NCBI GenBank assembly: GCA_016935955.1 | Contig: JAFGPY010000383.1 | Span: 1 to 9,870 of the forward strand | DNA: 9,870 nt | Source of the DNA: Planctomycetota bacterium | GTDB taxonomy: Bacteria; Planctomycetota; Phycisphaerae; FEN-1346; JAACEH01 | Reading direction: 5' to 3' | Part shown: positions 1 to 6,423 of the stretch, piece after piece | Position numbering within the stretch: position 1 is the stretch's first letter | How the letters are laid out: every line of letters begins with the position of its first letter | The notes under the pieces: model-generated | Databases searched by the model: none | The model's input: the letters and a program-made list of their open reading frames with translations, nothing else | What the model was told of the DNA's origin: nothing | Translations under genes and position numbers: made by a program

Positions 1-217
1 ATAATTATGCAATGAACCAGGGATTCATGCAAGGGGTCATCACGGCAAAAAACGATTGCGGAAAGGGCAGCAACGCCATTCGGACCTGTTACCCGTTATG
101 CGGCATCACCTTGCGTAAGACTGGATTTTTTATGGGTTTACCGGGAATTTTGCAGCTGCGACAGACGATTGTCAGTCTTCATGCCAGACGTATTTCGGCA
201 GACCTAAGGAGGCTACC
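1..217. other. Lower-GC leader region, no supported gene
   Basis: This stretch has visibly more A/T than the rest of the window, including an A run near 47-53 and a T run near 126-131. An open frame of 79 codons crosses it, but it has no ribosome binding site, runs into the next gene out of frame and resembles nothing I know, so I do not call it. It is probably the 5' flank and leader of the TPR gene. A TTGTCA hexamer at 169-174 could be a -35 box, but the sequence 16-17 bases on (TATTTC) is a poor -10 box, so no promoter is assigned. Confidence 0.4.
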
Positions 218-1354
218 ATGGCACCGGCGTCGACTTCCAAGCGTAACATGATTCCGCTCCCCCGGCCGCACGTCATCGGACGGCTGTTGCAGGTCCTGGC
301 GGTCCTGTGGCTGATCGCCGCGGTGGTCCTCTGCACGTACGAGATGCTTCAGGACACAGGCGTTCCCGACGCCGCGATGAAAGGTCCTGTGGCCCGGGAA
401 GTTCTGTGGGCCAAGACACAAAAGTGCATCCAGCCGATGCTGGTGGGCGTGACCGTCGCCGGGTTGCTGTGGGCGGCCTCGCTGATGGTTCGTTACCACT
501 ACAACACGGCGCTGAATATCCGCCTGGCCGAGCGTCGGCACCTGGAGCGCGAGGCCGGCGCCGGAGCCGAATCGCCGGGGGTCGAGACGGAACTGGCCCG
601 CCAGATGGTGGTGCTGCTTCAGGAGATCAACGAGAACTCCCTGCTGGGGACCGAGGAGCGGGCCCGCAAGCGATCGCACCTGGCCGACCAGCGGCGAGGA
701 ACGATGTACGCCGAGATTCAGCAACTGATCAAGGCCACCAAGTGGCCCCTGGCCCGGCAGCGGATCGACGATTACCGTGCGGCCTTCGGCGAGGGCGAAG
801 AGGCGGCGCGGCTCGCGCATCAGCTTGAGACCGCCATGAAAGAGCACCGCGACGTGGACATCATGAGCACGAGCGAGCAGATCCGCTCGTACATGACCCT
901 CGGCCTCTGGGACAAGGCCCGCCAGACCTCGGAGCAACTGGCGGCGAAGTACCCGGATAATCCCGAAGCCCAGAAGATGGAGCATGTGGTCCTGATGGAG
1001 GAAGAGGAGCACAAGAAGGAGGACCGCCTGCGGCTGTACCGCGAGATCGAGCACCTGGTCAACCGCAAGCACTACCGCGACGCCAAGAAGACGGGAGAGG
1101 TGCTGCTGGAACGCTATCCCGACAGTCCCGAGGCCGCAACGCTCAAGGGCCAGATGGACGAACTGTCGCGAAACGCCGACATCGAGACGCGACGCGAGAT
1201 GGAGACCCAGATCATCGAGTACACCAAGCAGAACCGCCATCGCGAGGCCTACGAACTGGCGGCGATGCTGATGGAACAGTATCCCGAATCGCCCCAGGCC
1301 CTGGCTCTGGCCGACACGATCGACCGGCTGCGCGAGAAGGCCGGCATCGGTTGA
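218..1354 (+). CDS. Two-helix membrane protein with four TPR-like repeats
   Basis: A 378-residue protein of unknown specific function. The ATG follows a clear AAGGAGG-type site at about 206-212. Two hydrophobic segments (about residues 20-44 and 73-92) should anchor it in the inner membrane; the charged, mostly helical remainder would lie on one side. From about residue 170 there are four degenerate helix pairs with a strict 55-residue period: W176, W231, Y286 and H341 occupy the same place, and the last three repeats each carry a YPDNPEA, YPDSPEA or YPESPQA turn (245, 300, 355). This fits the tetratricopeptide superfamily, usually a protein-protein scaffold. A Glu/Lys-rich stretch at 260-270 may be coiled coil. 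It stands alone, ending in a hairpin terminator. The complete antisense frame is a GC artefact. TPR call likely; partner unknown. Confidence 0.85.
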   Translation: MAPASTSKRNMIPLPRPHVIGRLLQVLAVLWLIAAVVLCTYEMLQDTGVPDAAMKGPVAREVLWAKTQKCIQPMLVGVTVAGLLWAASLMVRYHYNTALNIRLAERRHLEREAGAGAESPGVETELARQMVVLLQEINENSLLGTEERARKRSHLADQRRGTMYAEIQQLIKATKWPLARQRIDDYRAAFGEGEEAARLAHQLETAMKEHRDVDIMSTSEQIRSYMTLGLWDKARQTSEQLAAKYPDNPEAQKMEHVVLMEEEEHKKEDRLRLYREIEHLVNRKHYRDAKKTGEVLLERYPDSPEAATLKGQMDELSRNADIETRREMETQIIEYTKQNRHREAYELAAMLMEQYPESPQALALADTIDRLREKAGIG

Positions 1355-1400
1355 TCGCCCGGACGAACGGGGCACAACGGCCCCGCCGCCGCGACAAGCA

Positions 1401-1440
1401 AACACCCGGCCGCCGCAAGGTCGCCGGGTGTTCTTCTGTT
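1401..1440 (+). terminator. Intrinsic terminator between convergent genes
   Basis: A perfect 10-bp inverted repeat, AACACCCGGC at 1401-1410 and GCCGGGTGTT at 1423-1432, encloses a 12-base loop and is followed by the T-rich CTTCTGTTG. It sits about 47 bases after the TPR gene. Read on the minus strand, the stem is followed by TGCTTGTC, so it may also serve the convergent ferredoxin gene. Confidence 0.8.
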
Positions 1441-1494
1441 GCGGTGGCCTCGGCCGAAGCGAGGAACCACGTGAGCCATGAGGGCACAGGTCGT

Positions 1495-1821
1495 TTATGC
1501 CGAGGGAATGCGCACCACCACGTCGCCACGAACGACGGCCTGGCAGGCCAGGCGGGCGGCGGGATCATTGTCGGTCATGCTCTCCAACGTATCGGACTCG
1601 CCCTCACTCTTGGGCGACAGATTCGCGGCCCCTTGCTCGACCAGAACGCAGCAGGTGCCGCAGACGCCCGAGCCCTGGCAGTCGTGCATGATCTCCACCT
1701 CGTGCGCCAGGGCAATGTCGAGCAGACTGCCGGGCTCGCCGACACCAGCGAAGGGGCCTTTATCGGCGTCCACGACGACATCGACTGGGCCGGGATGGAA
1801 TGTCACCTTGAACGTGGCCAT
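1495..1821 (-). CDS. fdx: ISC-type [2Fe-2S] ferredoxin
   Basis: A 108-residue soluble electron carrier of the adrenodoxin/Fdx family. The four cluster ligands are C48, C54, C57 and C93: the spacing C-x5-C-x2-C followed about 35 residues later by LACQA is the signature of this group, and the tail ARLACQAVV...VVVRIP closely resembles the end of enterobacterial Fdx. An extra cysteine, C58, directly follows the third ligand. I chose the ATG at 1821 because AGGAGG lies 7 bases before it and the domain begins right there; the longer open frame adds only unrelated sequence. In other bacteria such ferredoxins feed electrons to Fe-S cluster assembly or to P450-type enzymes, but no isc gene, reductase or P450 is visible here. 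It lies 176 bases downstream of the anchored-protein gene on the same strand and may have its own promoter, which I could not identify. The symbol is by family resemblance. Confidence 0.88.
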   Translation of the reverse strand: MATFKVTFHPGPVDVVVDADKGPFAGVGEPGSLLDIALAHEVEIMHDCQGSGVCGTCCVLVEQGAANLSPKSEGESDTLESMTDNDPAARLACQAVVRGDVVVRIPSA

Positions 1822-1942
1822 GGCAGATCCTCCTGTTCGATCAGAGCCAACCGGTCGCGACCCGCAAACGTCTCCGCAAGAGAACGCCGTCGCCACGACG
1901 ACAACGGCCAAGGGGCGGCCAAAAGGATATCGTCGCTCTTCA

Positions 1943-1980
1943 CCGAGAACGGCATGCGCCTGCCCGACGGGCAGTCTCGG
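1943..1980. other. Nested inverted repeat upstream of the ferredoxin gene
   Basis: An inner 6-bp stem CTGCCC/GGGCAG (1960-1965 and 1969-1974, loop GAC) is extended by a second perfect 6-bp stem CCGAGA/TCTCGG (1943-1948 and 1975-1980), with an 11-base bulge on the left side. It lies 18-55 bases beyond the stop of the upstream minus-strand gene and before the ferredoxin. It lacks a T run, so it is not a standard terminator; it could be an mRNA 3' end stabiliser or chance in GC-rich DNA. Confidence 0.35.
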
Positions 1981-1997
1981 CCGCCGCCCCGCTGCCG

Positions 1998-2720
1998 CTA
2001 CTGTCGCGGCGGGCTGTTGAGTTGCCGCTCCATTTCGGCCTGGAACCTGGCCACTTGCCTCTTGACCATGTCGTTCATGAAATCTTTGACCTTGGCCTTC
2101 TCCTCGTCGGTCATTTTCTCCTGGCTCATGCGCATGAACTCGGCCCACATGCGGCCCTGGTTCCGCGGCTGGGCAGGCAGTCCGGCCTCCAGCCGCTCGG
2201 CCTCGGACTGCTTGCGAAACTCTTCGCCGATCTTCCGCAGATACTCATCCCGCTTGTCCTCGGGCTGGGCGAAGTAGCCGTCTATCGAATCCATGAACTG
2301 CTTCTTCCGCTGGTCGAACCTGGCCTCCAGGAAGGCCTGCTCCTCCTCGAACCCATCGTCCGTGTTGGCCTGCTCGGCATACTGCTCGGCCGACTTGCGG
2401 GCCTTCTCCATCAGGATTTCCTCGGGAGTCTTTTCGGGCACGTCGACCGACTCCGGCCCGAGCGCAGGCTCGGCCTCGGCACGGTTCCCCACGGCCGCAA
2501 CGGCCACGGGAGCGGGTTCGGGCTCGACGGCCGGCACGGGCGTCTCGACGGGCGATTCCGCGGGGGCGTCAGGCGGGGTCGCCAGCACGGCCGCAGGTTC
2601 CGCTTCGTCCGGCTGGAGCCACATCCAGACGCCCCACGCCGCGGCCACCACCACGAGCGCGCCGATCGCGCCGCTGAGAACGAGAAGCATCGCATTGGGC
2701 TGTGAACGAGTCTGATTCAT
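1998..2720 (-). CDS. Membrane-anchored helical protein, paralogue 1 (unknown function)
   Basis: A 240-residue protein with one N-terminal membrane segment (about 10-35), a low-complexity Ala/Pro/Glu/Val linker (about 38-95) and a charged, mainly helical domain (98-235). The start is fixed by AGGGAGGA 6 bases upstream. The short N-terminus before the hydrophobic segment lacks a clear signal-peptidase site, so it is probably an uncleaved anchor with the domain outside the cytoplasm. The domain has landmarks TPEE (98), IDGYF (146), PRNQ (185) and MTDEE (203), which recur in the next gene upstream at a constant offset of 11-12 residues, so the two arose by duplication. I do not recognise the family; the Met- and Glu/Lys-rich helices could be a periplasmic binding or chaperone-like bundle, but that is speculation. 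It has its own promoter-like sequence at 2789-2817. Confidence 0.85.
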   Translation of the reverse strand: MNQTRSQPNAMLLVLSGAIGALVVVAAAWGVWMWLQPDEAEPAAVLATPPDAPAESPVETPVPAVEPEPAPVAVAAVGNRAEAEPALGPESVDVPEKTPEEILMEKARKSAEQYAEQANTDDGFEEEQAFLEARFDQRKKQFMDSIDGYFAQPEDKRDEYLRKIGEEFRKQSEAERLEAGLPAQPRNQGRMWAEFMRMSQEKMTDEEKAKVKDFMNDMVKRQVARFQAEMERQLNSPPRQ

Positions 2721-2788
2721 CGGCCGTCCTCCCTTCCAGAGAGGTCACACTCCAAGTCCTGTCGCCCGGCAACTCCTCTGCGGGCGCA

Positions 2789-2817
2789 ATCATACCGAAG
2801 CCATGGCTACGGCACAA
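2789..2817 (-). promoter_or_regulatory. Sigma70-like promoter for paralogue 1
   Basis: On the minus strand a -35 box TTGTGC (2812-2817) and a -10 box TATGAT (2789-2794) are exactly 17 bases apart. The -10 matches the consensus at 5 of 6 positions, the -35 only at its TTG. It lies about 70 bases before the start codon, which suggests paralogue 1 can be transcribed separately from paralogue 2. Confidence 0.5.
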
Positions 2818-2827
2818 GACCGAGCCC

Positions 2828-2846
2828 GAGGCCGCGCGGCGGCCTC
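2828..2846 (-). other. Hairpin over the stop codon of paralogue 2
   Basis: A 7-bp inverted repeat GAGGCCG/CGGCCTC (2828-2834 and 2840-2846, 5-base loop) overlaps the stop codon of paralogue 2. No T run follows on the minus strand, so it would be a weak terminator at best, and read-through into paralogue 1 is plausible. Confidence 0.3.
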
Positions 2847-3624
2847 ACGGCTGCTCGGCCGGAGCGTCCACGGGCTGCGGCGCGCTGTCCGGCTTATCCA
2901 ATTGGACATTCATCCGGGCCAATTGCATCTTGACCACATCGTTCACGTAGGCCTTGAACTTTCCGGCCTCCTCGTCGGTCATCCTCGCGCCGAGCATCTG
3001 TATGAACTGTTCGTTGACCTTCTGAGGATTCCGGACCTCGGCCGGCATGTTGGCGGCCTTGCGGTCCGCCATGAGTTGAGTCATGAACTCCTTGTTGTAC
3101 TCCATGACAAAGTCGAACCGCTCCTCCATCGGGCGATCGAAGTAGCCGTCGATCATCTCCATGATCGATGTCTTGTACTTGTCGAAGTTGCCTTCCCAGA
3201 AGGTCCGTTCGGCCTCGTCCATGGCCGCGATCCTGCGCTCATCCTCGGCGGCACGCTCCACCGACTCGCGGGCCTTGCGGGCCAGCACCTCCTCCGGCGT
3301 CAGGTCCTCCGTCCCGGCCGACACATCCGGTGACGTTGCGTCGGCCACCGTCGCCTCGGGTTTGGCGCTGTCGGCATCGGCATCGCCCGCGGCGACGGGC
3401 TGGACCGCGTCGGGCGCACTGCCGCCGTCCGCGATTGCCGCCGGGGCGGGGTCCACGGGGACCTGCGGCGGCGATTCGGCGGTTGCGGCCGATTGCGATT
3501 GCCGGCAACCGCATCCGCCCCACAGCCGCCAACCACCCCAGAGGGCCGCCTCGATGGCCAGCACGCCGAGGGCCCCCACCAGGATTAGCGTCCAACCGCT
3601 ATGTTTTGACGGTGTCGCACTCAT
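2845..3624 (-). CDS. Membrane-anchored helical protein, paralogue 2 (unknown function)
   Basis: A 259-residue protein with the same plan as its downstream neighbour: a membrane segment (about 10-36), a Pro/Ala/Asp linker (about 45-105) and a charged helical domain (109-245). The ATG at 3624 is chosen over a start 36 codons upstream because AAGGAG lies 8 bases before it and because this start aligns with that of the paralogue. Shared landmarks are TPEE (109), IDGYF (158) and MTDEE (215), in the same order and nearly without gaps; the linkers do not align. A CGC pair just after the membrane helix (C38, C40) is absent from paralogue 1. Both spans lie 124 bases apart on the same strand. Function unknown: no catalytic motif is visible. 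Confidence 0.85.
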   Translation of the reverse strand: MSATPSKHSGWTLILVGALGVLAIEAALWGGWRLWGGCGCRQSQSAATAESPPQVPVDPAPAAIADGGSAPDAVQPVAAGDADADSAKPEATVADATSPDVSAGTEDLTPEEVLARKARESVERAAEDERRIAAMDEAERTFWEGNFDKYKTSIMEMIDGYFDRPMEERFDFVMEYNKEFMTQLMADRKAANMPAEVRNPQKVNEQFIQMLGARMTDEEAGKFKAYVNDVVKMQLARMNVQLDKPDSAPQPVDAPAEQP

Positions 3625-3760
3625 GAGATGATCTCCTTGAATCGGCAAACGAGTCGCCGGCAGACGTCCGGCCGCACAGTACTGACGACCGAGCGGCCCC
3701 CTTCGTTCCCCGCAATGTGCCCGAAGAGACATTCACCCGCACCATTCCGCATTTCACTAA

Positions 3761-3789
3761 AGTTTACACTTTTTCCTGCCGACTGACAA
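3761..3789 (-). promoter_or_regulatory. Sigma70-like promoter for paralogue 2
   Basis: On the minus strand TTGTCA (3784-3789) and TAAACT (3761-3766) are 17 bases apart, matching the consensus at 5 of 6 and 4 of 6 positions. The implied start near 3754 leaves an untranslated leader of about 130 bases before the start codon. It occupies almost the same bases as a plus-strand promoter-like sequence. Confidence 0.5.
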
Positions 3790-3790
3790 T
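3763..3790 (+). promoter_or_regulatory. Possible promoter for the small ORF
   Basis: TTTACA (3763-3768, 5 of 6) is followed after 16 bases by GACAAT (3785-3790, 4 of 6). Transcription would start near 3797, at the foot of an imperfect hairpin (GCCGGGTTCG at 3796-3805 with CGAACCGGC at 3813-3821, one bulged G). It is superimposed on the minus-strand promoter of paralogue 2, so only one direction could be read at a time. Confidence 0.35.
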
Positions 3791-3852
3791 GTACGGCCGG
3801 GTTCGCACCCAACGAACCGGCACGCACGTCACCTCAAAGCTGGGGAGCAAGT

Positions 3853-3954
3853 ATGTTGCGTCATCTGACTATGGCTGATGTTGCCCGTTTACTGCTGGCA
3901 TGCGCCGCCCTGGCGGTCGCCTTTGCCGCTAACGGCATCATCAAAGGGCTCTAG
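3853..3954 (+). CDS. Possible 33-residue single-span membrane peptide
   Basis: A short open frame of 33 codons, with GGGGAG (3842-3847) 5 bases before the ATG. The predicted peptide has a charged start (MLRHLTMADVAR), a hydrophobic stretch of about 17 residues rich in Ala and Leu (13-30) and ends IIKGL. That is what a small inner-membrane peptide looks like. Around it are a possible promoter (3763-3790), a 5' hairpin and a good terminator (4026-4065), which together would make an independent transcript of about 270 bases. I recognise no homologue. It might instead be a non-coding RNA, or chance. The ORF does not overlap any other supported gene. Confidence 0.4.
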   Translation: MLRHLTMADVARLLLACAALAVAFAANGIIKGL

Positions 3955-4025
3955 CGGCCGCAAGAAGAACATAACCTCACCGGCCAGGCCGAACTCGACT
4001 AGGCACCGGGGGAGCTTACAAGGAG

Positions 4026-4065
4026 GAAGCCCGCGCGGCTCAGTCCGTGGCGGGCTTCTCTGTTT
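4026..4065 (+). terminator. Intrinsic terminator after the small ORF
   Basis: A perfect 9-bp inverted repeat GAAGCCCGC/GCGGGCTTC (4026-4034 and 4050-4058) with a 15-base loop is followed by TCTGTTT. Its right half is inside the last codons of the convergent esterase gene. In the other direction the stem is followed by CTCCTTGT, so it could end the esterase transcript as well. An unused AAGGAGG lies at its left foot (4020-4026) with no start codon nearby. Confidence 0.65.
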
Positions 4066-5251
4066 GACCGTCCCCGGCCGACGGCTGCTTGCCGTCCGCC
4101 TGGTCCCCCGCGTCCAGGGCCGCCAGGGCCCGAGTCGCCTCGTCCGGGAAACCGAATTGCCGCTCCAGCTCGGCGGCGCGACCCAGTTCGTACCGGGCGG
4201 TGTTCGTCTGCTTCTGCTCAACGGCCGCCAGGCCCGCCTTCAGCGACTTCTGCCATGCTTCCTTCCGCTCGGACATCACCTCGCCGCGCAGCAGGGCCAC
4301 GAAGTTCATGGCCACCTCCGGCCGGCGGTCGTGCCCCGAGTTCGGCAACCGCTCCACGTTCAGTTGCGTGAACTTCAGCGACTTGAAGTGCTCCTCGGCC
4401 TTGTCGGTCTCGGTCAGGACGACGGGCATGTCCTGGTCGCCGATGACGATGCTGATGGGCATGTCGCGGGCCCGGCGCAGGTTGGGCGGCAGCAGACGCC
4501 GATCGAAGTTGCCCGAGCGGATGCAGATGCCTGCGTAGCGTCGCGGATCGGCCAGGCCGGTGTAGTAGGCGATCCACGCGCCTCCGCTGCAACCGGTCAG
4601 AACGAGGAGCTTGGGATCGACCGCGTAATGCGTCGACAGCATGGCGATCGATTGCCGCACGGCCTCGGCGTCGGCCCGCAGGTCGGCCAGAATCTCGTTC
4701 ACGTCCCGCACGTAGTTCGGCACCTTCGTCTCGCCCACCTCGCGCGACCAGGCCTTCAGCATCCGTTCGGCCTTGACGCGGTCCTCCGGCGAACCGCGAA
4801 CCGCCCAGGTGTCGGGCGTCACGATGATGATGCCGTGGTCCTCGCCGAGTCGCCAAAACTGGGTGATGTTCCCGCGGCCCACGCCGGGCGCCGTGAAGGC
4901 CGCCAGCAACGGCATCGGACGCCCCTTGCGGTAGCTCGTGGGCACATAGAAACTCACCGGGCGCTTGGTTTGCGGCTCGGTCGTGTGCACGATCGTGCCG
5001 ACCGGCGGCGAATCGAGGCCATCGAGGGACTCCGCGTCGACCTGCGCCACGGACCCGCCGCGCCGGTCTTCGCCGTCCGACCCATCCTGCCCGCTCGGCA
5101 CTTCGGACGGTGCGGCCGGTTTGTTCGTCTCGGGCGCCGTGCGCGCAGCGGGCGCCTCGCTCGGCGGCGCCGGTTGCTGAGGCGTTTCCTCGGCGGCATG
5201 CAGCGAGCCAATGGCCAGCACCATCAGGGCCAGGACGGCAACACGGCGCAT
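4040..5251 (-). CDS. Exported alpha/beta-hydrolase, PHB depolymerase/feruloyl-esterase-like
   Basis: A 403-residue predicted periplasmic or secreted serine hydrolase. The ATG at 5251 follows GGGGAGGAG by 6 bases and gives a signal peptide (MRRVAVLALMVLAIGSLHA, cleavage near 19-20); the longer frame would put eight odd residues before it. A Pro/Ala/Ser-rich linker (20-80) leads to the hydrolase domain (about 83-325). The nucleophile elbow is GCSGG with S222; D272 or D274 (IGDQDMP) and H307 (NSGHD) complete a likely Ser-Asp-His triad. The opening strands (FYVPTSYRKGRPMPLLAAFTA) match esterases that open with a polymer- or ester-binding fold. After the catalytic His about 90 residues form a helical, Ala/Glu/Gln-rich tail ending in a polar low-complexity end. 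The substrate cannot be told. It is divergent from the YdjY-like gene, and its 3' end overlaps the terminator of the small ORF. Confidence 0.8.
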   Translation of the reverse strand: MRRVAVLALMVLAIGSLHAAEETPQQPAPPSEAPAARTAPETNKPAAPSEVPSGQDGSDGEDRRGGSVAQVDAESLDGLDSPPVGTIVHTTEPQTKRPVSFYVPTSYRKGRPMPLLAAFTAPGVGRGNITQFWRLGEDHGIIIVTPDTWAVRGSPEDRVKAERMLKAWSREVGETKVPNYVRDVNEILADLRADAEAVRQSIAMLSTHYAVDPKLLVLTGCSGGAWIAYYTGLADPRRYAGICIRSGNFDRRLLPPNLRRARDMPISIVIGDQDMPVVLTETDKAEEHFKSLKFTQLNVERLPNSGHDRRPEVAMNFVALLRGEVMSERKEAWQKSLKAGLAAVEQKQTNTARYELGRAAELERQFGFPDEATRALAALDAGDQADGKQPSAGDGQTEKPATD

Positions 5252-5298
5252 CAGGCACTCCTCCCCGCACGGCATGGCACGGACAACGAGACAGCTCT

Positions 5299-5304
5299 AT
5301 TGTA
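5299..5304 (-). promoter_or_regulatory. Possible -10 box of the esterase gene
   Basis: TACAAT on the minus strand (5 of 6 to consensus) lies about 48 bases before the esterase start codon. No good -35 box is found at 16-18 bases; the position falls in the plus-strand promoter region. The two divergent genes would share this 30-60 base control region. Confidence 0.3.
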
Positions 5305-5316
5305 TCGTACGTTGCG

Positions 5317-5345
5317 TTGACACGTCTGAGCAACAGAATTACAAT
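5317..5345 (+). promoter_or_regulatory. Strong sigma70-like promoter of the YdjY-cytochrome-coaD block
   Basis: TTGACA (5317-5322, perfect) is followed after 17 bases by TACAAT (5340-5345, 5 of 6). Transcription should start near 5352. The -10 box covers the ATG at 5344, so that codon cannot be a start on this transcript; this supports the downstream TTG at 5380 and leaves a leader of about 28 bases. Confidence 0.75.
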
Positions 5346-5366
5346 GCCGGTGTTCGTCGACCTGTT

Positions 5367-5372
5367 AGGGGA
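5367..5372 (+). promoter_or_regulatory. Ribosome binding site deciding a TTG start
   Basis: AGGGGA lies 7 bases before a TTG codon at 5380 in the frame of the YdjY-like gene. The alternative ATG codons at 5344 and 5389 are not served: the first has no site and lies in the promoter, the second is 16 bases from this site and would cut the basic start of the signal peptide. Confidence 0.6.
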
Positions 5373-5379
5373 CAGCGCC

Positions 5380-6378
5380 TTGAAAAGAATGGCCGGCCTG
5401 ATACTGGTCGTGGCCGCACTCGGATCGGGCTTCGCGTCCGGTCAGGATGCCGAACCGTTGAAGCCGCTGGTCAGCGAGGTGACTCGCCAGGGCGAGGAGT
5501 CGCCGCAGCCGTCGCAGCCGACGACCCCCGCAACGTCCGCCCCAACGCCCTCCCCTGCCGGGCGATCCGATCTGCTGATCGACCGCGAGAAGCAACGCCT
5601 GACGATTCCCGGCACGATCACGGGCACGACCGGGCTGATCGAGTTTGGCGCGACAAGCAACCCGCGCCGCAAGTTCCTGGCGGCGATCATGGTGAAAATC
5701 CCGCCGAGCCGCATCGTCGAGGCCATGAGGGCCCTGGGCGCCGAGCCCGGAAAGGTTCCCGAGGCGGACCCTGCCGCCCAGACGGCCACCGAGCCCGAGG
5801 GGCGCAAGGTCGCCATCACGGTCCATTGGGACACCCAGGTCGGCGACGAGACGATGCATCGGCAGGTGCCGCTGGAGCAACTGTTCTGGGATCGCATGCG
5901 TGACGAGCCGCTGCCGGAGTCGCCGTGGACCTATGCCGGCAGTTCGACGGTCCGCAGCGCCGACTCGGGCGGCGAGGTGTTCGTCGGCGACCTGTCCGGC
6001 AGCGTGGCGACGATCAGCCTGATGGACACCAGCGCGGTGTTCTACTATGGCGGCAACCTGTCTCCCGGCTCGTCGCGGCACGCCAATCCCAATCTGAGAG
6101 TGTCCGCCGGGACGCCGTGTCGCCTGGAGGTTCGCATCCTGCCGCAGGAGCCGCCGAAGGAAGACCGGCTGCAACCGCAGAAGAGCGAACCGGCGGTCGA
6201 GGAAGCACCGGCCGAAGAAACACCGGCTGAGACGACCGCGCCGGCCGTCGAGTCGCCCGCCGTTGCAGCCGACGCCGACAGTCGCGAAGAGAAGCCGGCC
6301 GAGGCGCCGTCGCCGTCGGACGATCAGCCGCCGGCCCAGGAAGAGGTTCCTGCCGCCGCGCCGCCTGCGGCGGAGTGA
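5380..6378 (+). CDS. Exported YdjY-domain protein
   Basis: A 332-residue protein, starting with TTG (read as Met). The N-terminus MKRMAGLILVVAALGSGFAS is a signal peptide, so it acts outside the cytoplasm. A Pro/Thr/Ser linker (38-62) precedes a domain at about 64-255 that I place in the YdjY family: it opens LLIDREKQRLTIPGTI, has a helix ending MRALGAEPGK (116-125), a VAITVHW strand (144-150) and the PWTYAGS motif (182-188), followed by GEVFVGDLSGSV, all typical of that domain, which is frequent in planctomycetes and has no firmly established biochemistry. The C-terminal 75 residues are a Pro/Ala/Glu linker with no fold. It is the first gene of a short tandem with a cytochrome-like gene and coaD (45- and 18-base gaps). 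Function unknown; the cytochrome neighbour could suggest a redox role, which is inference. Confidence 0.75.
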   Translation: MKRMAGLILVVAALGSGFASGQDAEPLKPLVSEVTRQGEESPQPSQPTTPATSAPTPSPAGRSDLLIDREKQRLTIPGTITGTTGLIEFGATSNPRRKFLAAIMVKIPPSRIVEAMRALGAEPGKVPEADPAAQTATEPEGRKVAITVHWDTQVGDETMHRQVPLEQLFWDRMRDEPLPESPWTYAGSSTVRSADSGGEVFVGDLSGSVATISLMDTSAVFYYGGNLSPGSSRHANPNLRVSAGTPCRLEVRILPQEPPKEDRLQPQKSEPAVEEAPAEETPAETTAPAVESPAVAADADSREEKPAEAPSPSDDQPPAQEEVPAAAPPAAE

Positions 6379-6410
6379 TGCGGAGAATGTTTCGTGGCAC
6401 GCGGTGAGCA

Positions 6411-6417
6411 AAGGAGA
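6411..6417 (+). promoter_or_regulatory. Ribosome binding site deciding a second TTG start
   Basis: AAGGAGA lies 6 bases before TTG at 6424. An in-frame GTG at 6394 has no such site, and using it would place ten polar residues ahead of the signal peptide. Two successive genes of this block thus appear to use TTG. Confidence 0.6.
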
Positions 6418-6423
6418 GCGGCC

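Noticed and set aside
40..110. Weak likeness to a cyclic-di-GMP (GEMM) riboswitch upstream of the TPR gene
   Set aside because: GGCAAA, GAAAGGG, a GCAACGCC stretch and GTTACCCG occur in the order of that aptamer, but the second helix does not pair properly and the space for the third helix is far too short. A covariance-model search for RF01051 would settle it; I expect no hit.
169..197. Possible promoter before the TPR gene (TTGTCA then TATTTC)
   Set aside because: The -35 box is good but the -10 box matches at only three positions, and the spacing is 16; not enough to annotate. The 10-mer ATTGTCAGTC also occurs inverted at 3781-3790, probably because both contain a -35-like TTGTCA.
179..1405. 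Long open frame of 408 codons antisense to the TPR gene
   Set aside because: It covers the whole plus-strand gene, has Leu/Arg/His-rich composition typical of a GC-driven shadow frame and lacks a convincing ribosome site; the plus frame has repeats, membrane helices and a clear start.
3878..5320. Open frame of 480 codons on the plus strand across the esterase gene
   Set aside because: The minus strand encodes a signal peptide and a complete Ser-Asp-His hydrolase; the plus frame resembles nothing and passes through the terminator and divergent promoter region.
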